Part shown: in pieces, positions 55,100 to 60,778 of the stretch
How positions within the stretch are numbered: the stretch's first letter is position 1
Layout of the letters: every line of letters starts with the position of its first letter
Assembly: GCA_913058495.1 (NCBI GenBank)
Contig: CAJXQC010000001.1
Location: forward strand, 1-60,778
DNA length: 60,778 bases
Reading direction: 5' to 3'
Source of the DNA: an uncultured Balneola sp.
Lineage (GTDB): Bacteria; Bacteroidota; Rhodothermia; Balneolales; Balneolaceae
The notes under the pieces: generated by a model
Databases searched by the model: none
Told to the model about the DNA's origin: nothing
Seen by the model: the letters and a program-made list of their open reading frames with translations, nothing else
Position numbers and translations under genes: made by a program

Positions 55100-58000
55100 A
55101 TGATCAACAAAATTATTGCCTTTTCGATTAAGAACAAGTTTATCATCGGCTTGTTTATCCTGTCTCTAATAGGAGTAGGATTATATTCTATGATGACCAT
55201 TAATCTAGGTTCGGTTCCTGATATTACAAATAATCAGGTACAGGTGATTACGGTATCGGAAAATCTATCTACCGAAGACATTGAACAATTTGTAACCTAT
55301 CCCGTGGAGCTTGCCATGGGTAACCTGCCAGGAGTAACTGAAATCCGTTCGGTATCCCGATTCGGGTTATCCGTGGTTACCATCGTTTTCGAAGATGATA
55401 TGGGTACCTATTTACCCCGGCAACTGGTACAGGAAAAACTCAGTGAACTGGGCGAAACGATCCCCGAGAATTTTGGAAGTCCATCCATGGGTCCCATTTC
55501 AAGTGGATTAGGCCAAATTTACGAGTACTCCATTCAGGTGGACCCTGAATATGAAGATCAATATACGCCTGATGAATTGCGCACAATACAAGATTGGATT
55601 ATTAAGCGCCAAATGGTGCTCCTGGAGGGGGTTATAGAGGTCAACTCCTTCGGTGGAGGCATCAAACAATATGAAGTAGCCATAAGTCCTGATAAACTAA
55701 ATGCAATGGGAGTTAGTATTTCAGAAGTATATGAGGCAATGTCCAGGAATAATGTAAATACCGGCGGGGCCTATATCGAGAAAAACAAGATGGCTAATTT
55801 TATTCGTGGCGAAGGATTGATACGCAGCCTTGAAGATATAGAAAACATTGTAGTCAAGAACGAAAACGGACTACCCATCCTAATCAGAGATGTAGCAGAA
55901 GAGGTTACCTTTGGAACTCAAATTCGTTATGGAGCTTTTACTCAGGATGGTGAGGAAGCAGTAGGTGGCATTATTATGATGCTGAAAGGCTCAAACCCGA
56001 ATGCAACCATTCAAAACGTTCAGGATAGAATTGCTGAAATTCAAAAGTCACTGCCCGAAGGTTTAAAGATTGAGCCTTTCCTTGATCGAAGTGCTCTTAT
56101 TGAACGAACCACCAGTACAGTTACCACAAACCTGGTGGAAGGTGCATTGATTGTAGTTTTTGTTTTGGTAATACTCTTAGGAAGTTTACGCGGGGGGTTA
56201 ATAACCGCCTCACTTATTCCGCTTTCCCTGCTTTTTGCTTTTATAATGATGAAGGCCACCGGGGTGTGGGCCAATCTAATGAGCCTTGGAGCCATCGACT
56301 TCGGTATTATTGTTGATGGAGCCGTAATTATAGTGGAAGGCACGGTTCATGAAATTGAAAAAAGGGTGAAATCCGGAAAACGTGCTTTTAGTAAAACACA
56401 GATGAATGAAATTGCCTACAAGGCAAGCAGCACCATGATGAATGCTGCCTTCTTTGGACAGTTGATCATCCTTATTGTATTTGCCCCTATCCTGTTTCTG
56501 GAAGGAGTAGAAGGTAAGATGTTCCGTCCTATGGCATTCACCTTTGGGTTTGCTGTATTAGGTGCTATTATTTTATGTCTTACCTATGTACCAATGGTCT
56601 CGGCACTGTTTATGAAACCCTCACAAAATAGAAAGGGATGGTTTGCCCGGTTCGAGCGAGGCCTCGATCGGATCAGCAACAAACTTATATCCTTTATTCA
56701 GAAGGGCTACGATCCGGTTATCCAATGGTCGTTAAAGCGAAAACCTGTTGTGATTGTAGCTGCCATACTGCTTTTTGGCGGTGCGATGTTCACCTTTTCG
56801 AGAATGGGAGGTGAATTTATTCCACAACTGGATGAGGGAGATATTGCCATGCAAGCCCTATTCCGTCCGGGCAGTGGATTATCAGAGGCGATCGATCAAT
56901 CCAAGAAAATTGAGACGACACTGCTGGAAGAATTTCCAGAGATAGAAACAGTAACAGCACGAATTGGGGTAGCTGATATTCCCACTGATCCTATGCCCAT
57001 GGACATTGCCGACATGTACATCATTCTGGACAAGAATAAAGAAAACTGGATCTCTGCCGAATCTAAAGAGGAGCTGATAGAAAAAATAAAGAGTAAACTC
57101 GATCAGACCATGATAGGTGTGAATTTCGTTTTTACCCAGCCGGTAGAGCTTAGGTTTAACGAACTTTTGGAAGGTGTACGAGAAGATATCGCCGTAAAGC
57201 TATACGGAGACGACATAGATGTATTGGCGGAGAAAGTTCAGGAAATGGCTCAAATTATTCAAACTATTCCAGGGGTGGGTGATGTGAGTCCCGAACGTAC
57301 GGCTGGACTACCTCAAATGACCGTTAGGTATGACCGGCAAAAAGTGGCTCAATATGGACTGGATATCACGAAGCTCAATCAGTACGTAAGTTCAGCTTTT
57401 GCCGGAGGTGTTGCTGGAGTTGTATTCGAAGGCGAAAGACGATTTGATCTTGTGATCCGCTTTGATGAAGCTCATCGTACTGGCATTGAGGATATTCGCA
57501 ATCTGTATGTAGATCTGGAAAACGGTGCACAGGTGCCGGTTAAAGAAGTGGCGGATATCAGTTATCAGCCGGGGCCTATGCAGATCTCGCGAGATAACAC
57601 CTTTCGCAGGAGCTATGTTGGTGTGAATACACGCGGGCGGGATGTGGAATCGGTGGTTTTGGATATTCAAGAAAAACTGGAGGCCGAATTGAATCTGCCG
57701 CCGGGTTATTACATTACTTATGGGGGTGAATTTGAGAATCTGCAACGGGCCAAGAACCGATTGGCTATTGTAGTGCCTATTGCCCTGTTTCTTATCTTTG
57801 TGCTGCTGTACTTCGCACTAAAATCGTTCTCACAGTCGGTAATGATCTATCTGGCTATTCCCCTGGCTTCTATTGGAGGTGTCTTCTTCCTGGCTTTACG
57901 TGGAATGGACTTCAGTATTTCTGCCGGAGTTGGTTTCATTGTATTGTTCGGAGTGGCTGTGCTAAACGGCCTTGTGCTCGTCAGCCGGTTTAATTCATTA

Positions 58001-59500
58001 AAAATCGAAGGTGTTATGGATTTACAAGAACGAATTTTGACAGGTACCAAAGAGCGACTTCGCCCCATTTTATTGACCGCTACGGCGGCTATTATGGGTT
58101 TTCTTCCGATGGCGTTTTCAACAACAGCCGGTGCTGAAGTACAGCGGCCGCTGGCCACTGTTGTAATCGGCGGGTTGATTAGCGCCACGCTGCTTACGTT
58201 GGTCGTGCTGCCCATCCTTTATGCGTACATAGAAAAGCGTAAAATGAGAAAACACAAGCCGGGTAGTACTTCTATGGCCTCCGTTGTGTTGCTGATTATT
58301 GGTGGAAGCCTGCTGCTTTCTCCCGATTCTGTACAGGCTCAGGAACAGGTGCTGAATGATACCCTTCCGCAAATTGCGCTGGATCAGGCCGTTCAAAAAG
58401 CGATAGCAAATTATCCTTCTCTTGAGGCAGCCAGGCTTGGAATTGACAACAGGAAGGCTCTTCAAAAAACAGCCTGGGACTTTGGCGATACGAACCTCTT
58501 TACCGGAGGTGAAGAGTTCGGCAACGGTTCGGACGGTGTTACTACAAAATTTGGCATTCAGCAGCAGTTTGATCTGTTCGGTGTTTTACCAAGGCTAAAT
58601 CATCGGAATGAACAAACAGAACTTGCCAGGCTGAACTATGAATTGTCTGAGTTAGAGCTCAGGCTCCGGGTAAAGCAGGACTGGTCAACGGTTTTCATCG
58701 CTAAACAACAATATGAGATCTATAATCGCCTGAACCAGCAATTCAGGGATATTGCTAGGGCTGCGGAAATAAAATTTGAAACGGAGGAAATTTCCCGGCT
58801 GGGATATCTTAATATCATGAATCAGGCCAACCAAATTACCATACAAACAGAACAAGCCTTCCGCGATTATGGGGCTGCTGTTCGAGCTTTTAACAAATGG
58901 TTTGAGGGGGACTCGTTATACACGGTTCAAAGTGTTTCAGCCGAACAGCTTGTTCAACCTTTACAGGTAGATTCTACATTCGACCATCCGCTGATTGCTT
59001 TATATCAACAAAAAATTGACGTGGCGGAAGCATCGATTAAAGAACAAAGAAGTCAGTTTTTACCAAGTTTTCAAGCCAGTTATGGCTGGCAGGAAATAGC
59101 TGGGCAAGGTGGCTTTAATTCCTATGAGATCGGGATCAGACTTCCGGTATTCTTCTGGTCTAAGGCCGGGAAAACTCAATCCGCCCGGATTGAACGAAAT
59201 ATTGCCCGTCAAAACCTAGACCAGGCTCAGAGAGAATTCAACAGTACCTATAACAGTATCCGGGAAAATTATCAGAAATGGTTGCGCTCGTGGGAATATT
59301 ATCGACAGGAAGCACTCCCTCTTGCCAAAGAACAACAGCAAGGTGCCATCACCTCTTATGAAGAAGGAGCCATAGACTATGTGGCTTTCTTTCAAAGCAT
59401 CAGAGATGCCATTCGCATTGAAATCGACTCATGGAATGCATTTGGCAATTATCTGAATAGCCATTTCCAATTAGAATACTACCTCAACAAAACTCAATAA
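55100..59500 (+). CDS. CzcA-type RND pump fused to a TolC-family channel
   Basis: From the ATG at 55100 the protein is 1466 residues. Residues 1-1048 are a full CzcA/CusA-like pump (TM4 AIDFGIIVDGAVIIVEGTV; later GFIVLFGVAVLNGLVLVSRF and LLTATAAIMGFLPMAFSTTA). A second hydrophobic signal-like segment (1059-1080, ASVVLLIIGGSLLLSPDSV then QAQ) leads into about 385 residues of TolC/OEP family (LDQAVQKAIANYPSLEAARL, GIQQQFDLFGVLPRLN, YEIGIRLPVFFW). The signal-like joint ends in a signal-peptidase-like QAQ site, so cleavage may release the channel to the outer membrane. An in-frame start at 55031 is less likely. Confidence 0.9.
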   Translation: MINKIIAFSIKNKFIIGLFILSLIGVGLYSMMTINLGSVPDITNNQVQVITVSENLSTEDIEQFVTYPVELAMGNLPGVTEIRSVSRFGLSVVTIVFEDDMGTYLPRQLVQEKLSELGETIPENFGSPSMGPISSGLGQIYEYSIQVDPEYEDQYTPDELRTIQDWIIKRQMVLLEGVIEVNSFGGGIKQYEVAISPDKLNAMGVSISEVYEAMSRNNVNTGGAYIEKNKMANFIRGEGLIRSLEDIENIVVKNENGLPILIRDVAEEVTFGTQIRYGAFTQDGEEAVGGIIMMLKGSNPNATIQNVQDRIAEIQKSLPEGLKIEPFLDRSALIERTTSTVTTNLVEGALIVVFVLVILLGSLRGGLITASLIPLSLLFAFIMMKATGVWANLMSLGAIDFGIIVDGAVIIVEGTVHEIEKRVKSGKRAFSKTQMNEIAYKASSTMMNAAFFGQLIILIVFAPILFLEGVEGKMFRPMAFTFGFAVLGAIILCLTYVPMVSALFMKPSQNRKGWFARFERGLDRISNKLISFIQKGYDPVIQWSLKRKPVVIVAAILLFGGAMFTFSRMGGEFIPQLDEGDIAMQALFRPGSGLSEAIDQSKKIETTLLEEFPEIETVTARIGVADIPTDPMPMDIADMYIILDKNKENWISAESKEELIEKIKSKLDQTMIGVNFVFTQPVELRFNELLEGVREDIAVKLYGDDIDVLAEKVQEMAQIIQTIPGVGDVSPERTAGLPQMTVRYDRQKVAQYGLDITKLNQYVSSAFAGGVAGVVFEGERRFDLVIRFDEAHRTGIEDIRNLYVDLENGAQVPVKEVADISYQPGPMQISRDNTFRRSYVGVNTRGRDVESVVLDIQEKLEAELNLPPGYYITYGGEFENLQRAKNRLAIVVPIALFLIFVLLYFALKSFSQSVMIYLAIPLASIGGVFFLALRGMDFSISAGVGFIVLFGVAVLNGLVLVSRFNSLKIEGVMDLQERILTGTKERLRPILLTATAAIMGFLPMAFSTTAGAEVQRPLATVVIGGLISATLLTLVVLPILYAYIEKRKMRKHKPGSTSMASVVLLIIGGSLLLSPDSVQAQEQVLNDTLPQIALDQAVQKAIANYPSLEAARLGIDNRKALQKTAWDFGDTNLFTGGEEFGNGSDGVTTKFGIQQQFDLFGVLPRLNHRNEQTELARLNYELSELELRLRVKQDWSTVFIAKQQYEIYNRLNQQFRDIARAAEIKFETEEISRLGYLNIMNQANQITIQTEQAFRDYGAAVRAFNKWFEGDSLYTVQSVSAEQLVQPLQVDSTFDHPLIALYQQKIDVAEASIKEQRSQFLPSFQASYGWQEIAGQGGFNSYEIGIRLPVFFWSKAGKTQSARIERNIARQNLDQAQREFNSTYNSIRENYQKWLRSWEYYRQEALPLAKEQQQGAITSYEEGAIDYVAFFQSIRDAIRIEIDSWNAFGNYLNSHFQLEYYLNKTQ

Positions 59501-59522
59501 CAGATTTTAAATCAACAAAAAA

Positions 59523-60722
59523 ATGAATAAATCTAATTTATATATAATTTTATTGGCTGTCCTTGCATCTGTTTTTACAGCCTGCGGCGAGATCAATAGC
59601 GATGAAAAAGAACAAGAAGCAACAGAACTTGCCGGTGTGGCTGAGGCAGAAGAAAACATGGTTCATCTGTCGGAACTGAAGTTCAACAGCCTTGGAATGA
59701 AACTGGATACTTTGTCCCTGCGCTTTCTCTCAGAGAGCGTAGAAGCAAATGGTCAGCTGGAAGTTCCCCCGCAGCATGAGGCAAGCGTAACTGCGGTTTT
59801 GGGAGGTAATATTGGTTCCATAGAAGTTATTGAGGGAGATCAGGTGTCAAAAAATCAGACTATTGCCTTCCTTTCCCATCCTAATTTAACCAAAGTCCAA
59901 ACTGAATACGTACGGTTGTATCAGCGCATGTTGTATTTAGATCATGAATTTAAGCGACAAGCAAGGTTATATGATGAAAAGGTAGGCTCCGGCCAAACTT
60001 ACCAACAAACTAAAGCCGAATACGAATCAGTTAAGGCGGAGGTCAAAGGTTATGAGGCTCAGCTGAATCAGCTTAACCTGGACGTTGAACAAATACAAGA
60101 CGGCGATATTTATTCGTCGGTGCCGGTAGTAAGCCCTATTGATGGGTACATCGAAAAGGTTCAGATTCAAATCGGTCAGTACGTTGATCCCCAAACAATC
60201 ATGTTTGAAATTGTGGATAACGAACATGTTCATGCCGATTTGATGGTCTTTGAAAAAGATGTGCACAAAGTTAAAAGGGGCCAATCCATCTCTTTTACTG
60301 TACAGTCAGTACCGGATCAAATACTTACAGCTACCATTTACTCTGTAGGCAAACAATTCGAACAAAATCCTAGGGCAGTGCATGTGCACGGCGAAATTGA
60401 TCAGAAAGAAAACTTCCTGATTCCCGGGATGTATATCAACGGCACGATTCACACTTCAGAGACTAAAGCCTTTGCTTTGCCTGAGAATGCCATTGTTGAG
60501 GACGAGGGTAAAACCTACCTATTCACCGCAGAACAACAAGAGGAAAACGGAAATACCGAATGGTCTTTCACTCCGGTAGAAATTATGACCGGCATTGAGG
60601 AAGATGGTTGGGTTGAAGTGAAGTTGTTAGAACCATTGCCGGATGGAGCACGAGTAGCTTGGAACAATGCCTATTACCTGATCTCTGAAATGAAGAAAAG
60701 CCAGACTTCCGACGATGATTAA
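59523..60722 (+). CDS. CzcB-type periplasmic adaptor lipoprotein (third module)
   Basis: The 399-residue membrane-fusion protein has a lipoprotein signal (IILLAVLASVFTAC, Cys about 21), an acidic linker, lipoyl-like halves (VLGGNIGSIEVIEGDQVSKNQ, SPIDGYIEKVQIQIGQYVD), a long hairpin (about 125-195) and the beta-barrel/membrane-proximal part (VKRGQSISFTVQSVPDQ). No metal-capture domain is attached and His is scarce, unlike the other two adaptors. It follows the fusion gene by 22 bases and ends at a strong hairpin, so it closes the operon. Confidence 0.9.
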   Translation: MNKSNLYIILLAVLASVFTACGEINSDEKEQEATELAGVAEAEENMVHLSELKFNSLGMKLDTLSLRFLSESVEANGQLEVPPQHEASVTAVLGGNIGSIEVIEGDQVSKNQTIAFLSHPNLTKVQTEYVRLYQRMLYLDHEFKRQARLYDEKVGSGQTYQQTKAEYESVKAEVKGYEAQLNQLNLDVEQIQDGDIYSSVPVVSPIDGYIEKVQIQIGQYVDPQTIMFEIVDNEHVHADLMVFEKDVHKVKRGQSISFTVQSVPDQILTATIYSVGKQFEQNPRAVHVHGEIDQKENFLIPGMYINGTIHTSETKAFALPENAIVEDEGKTYLFTAEQQEENGNTEWSFTPVEIMTGIEEDGWVEVKLLEPLPDGARVAWNNAYYLISEMKKSQTSDDD

Positions 60723-60732
60723 CAAAAACTTT

Positions 60733-60770
60733 CCGGCAAAGCCATATTCATGTTTTTATGGCTTTGCCGG
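60733..60770. terminator. Strong terminator hairpin at the window end
   Basis: CCGGCAAAGCCATA (60733-60746) and TATGGCTTTGCCGG (60757-60770) form a perfect 14-bp stem with a 10-base T-rich loop, 10 bases past the adaptor stop. The T-run is better on the minus strand (the AAAAAC-rich bases at 60724-60729), so it may also terminate a convergent gene outside the window. Confidence 0.75.
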
Positions 60771-60778
60771 GGTTAATG

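Larger units (their letters stand above)
25206..60778. mobile_element. Metal-resistance genomic island (left part; right end outside window)
   Basis: From the tRNA 3' end onward the content changes abruptly from core genes to a tyrosine integrase, an insertion sequence, and about 30 kb of metal-resistance genes on one strand. By eye, several stretches (for example the czcA region around 46.4-49.5 kb) are richer in G+C than the heme cluster. tRNA-proximal integrase plus accessory cargo is the usual plan of an integrative element. I saw no second copy of the tRNA 3' end before 60778, so the right boundary is not visible. Confidence 0.7.

Noticed and set aside
25206-60778. A right attachment site (second copy of the tRNA 3' end) inside the window
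   Set aside because: Reading on from the tRNA I found no repeat of TTCAAGTCTTGCCGGGCCCA before 60778; the island's right end must lie outside or be degenerate.

Overview
The window looks like chromosomal DNA from an aerobic, moderately AT-rich Bacteroidota-like bacterium. A marine Balneolota/Rhodothermota relative (Balneola, Gracilimonas and similar) is my best guess from protein style and gene content; I could not run a comparison. Supporting signs are a complete C5-type heme pathway with oxygen-dependent late enzymes, two Bacteroidota-type -7 promoter elements (TAACTTTG, before the mscS-type gene and before the tRNA), weak Shine-Dalgarno sites, frequent TTG/GTG starts, and CusA/CzcA, DUF3347 and DUF4105 proteins of the Bacteroidota type.

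Layout: (1) 232-10701: a divergent NAD-binding protein, then nine heme genes on the + strand (hemH-hemG-hemA-hemC-hemD-hemE-hemF-hemB-hemL), mostly overlapping or a few bases apart. They cover every step from glutamyl-tRNA to protoheme. (2) 10754-25089: ordinary core genes: mutS2, a PhzF-like isomerase, a TauE-like exporter, a GT4 glycosyltransferase, rlmN, a periplasmic peroxiredoxin, an MscS channel, an outer-membrane protein, a ZIP transporter, pcm, a DUF368/PopT-like carrier, a tandem UspA protein, a LolA-like protein and a small SEC-C membrane protein. (3) 25206-60778: a metal-resistance island. It starts at a CAT-anticodon tRNA followed by a tyrosine integrase. Next come a complete IS1595-family element (18-bp terminal repeats, 8-bp target duplication, transposase broken by one amber codon), a 48-residue Cys-rich protein and a MerR regulator. 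Then come three RND metal-efflux modules with their helpers: two PII-like proteins, a Met-rich periplasmic protein, a multicopper oxidase, a CopB-like P1B-3 ATPase, a P1B-4-like ATPase, and a Fur-family regulator. The far end of the island lies beyond the window.

How it works together: the first module (RND pump, outer-membrane channel, adaptor with metal-capture domains at both ends, Met-rich protein, multicopper oxidase, CPH-type ATPase) looks built for Cu(I)/Ag(I). The second (channel, adaptor, frameshifted CzcA, PII, SPC/HEGST ATPase) and the third (Fur-family regulator, pump-channel fusion, adaptor) look built for divalent metals such as Zn/Co/Cd.

The most interesting pattern is that each of the three RND modules is preceded by a small, unrelated-looking exported protein. 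Each has a His/Cys-rich middle and a Pro-Pro motif 10-17 residues from its C-terminus, followed within about 20-35 nt by an RNA hairpin and then the efflux genes. This resembles the copper-responsive upstream ORFs of the CruR/CutF type and suggests nascent-chain metal sensing. That is inference, not demonstrated.

No intergenic gap exceeds 300 bases. The longest gaps (1-231, 25280-25506, 28236-28439, 53823-54027) are described under the features or notes. No rRNA, CRISPR or prophage structural genes were seen.
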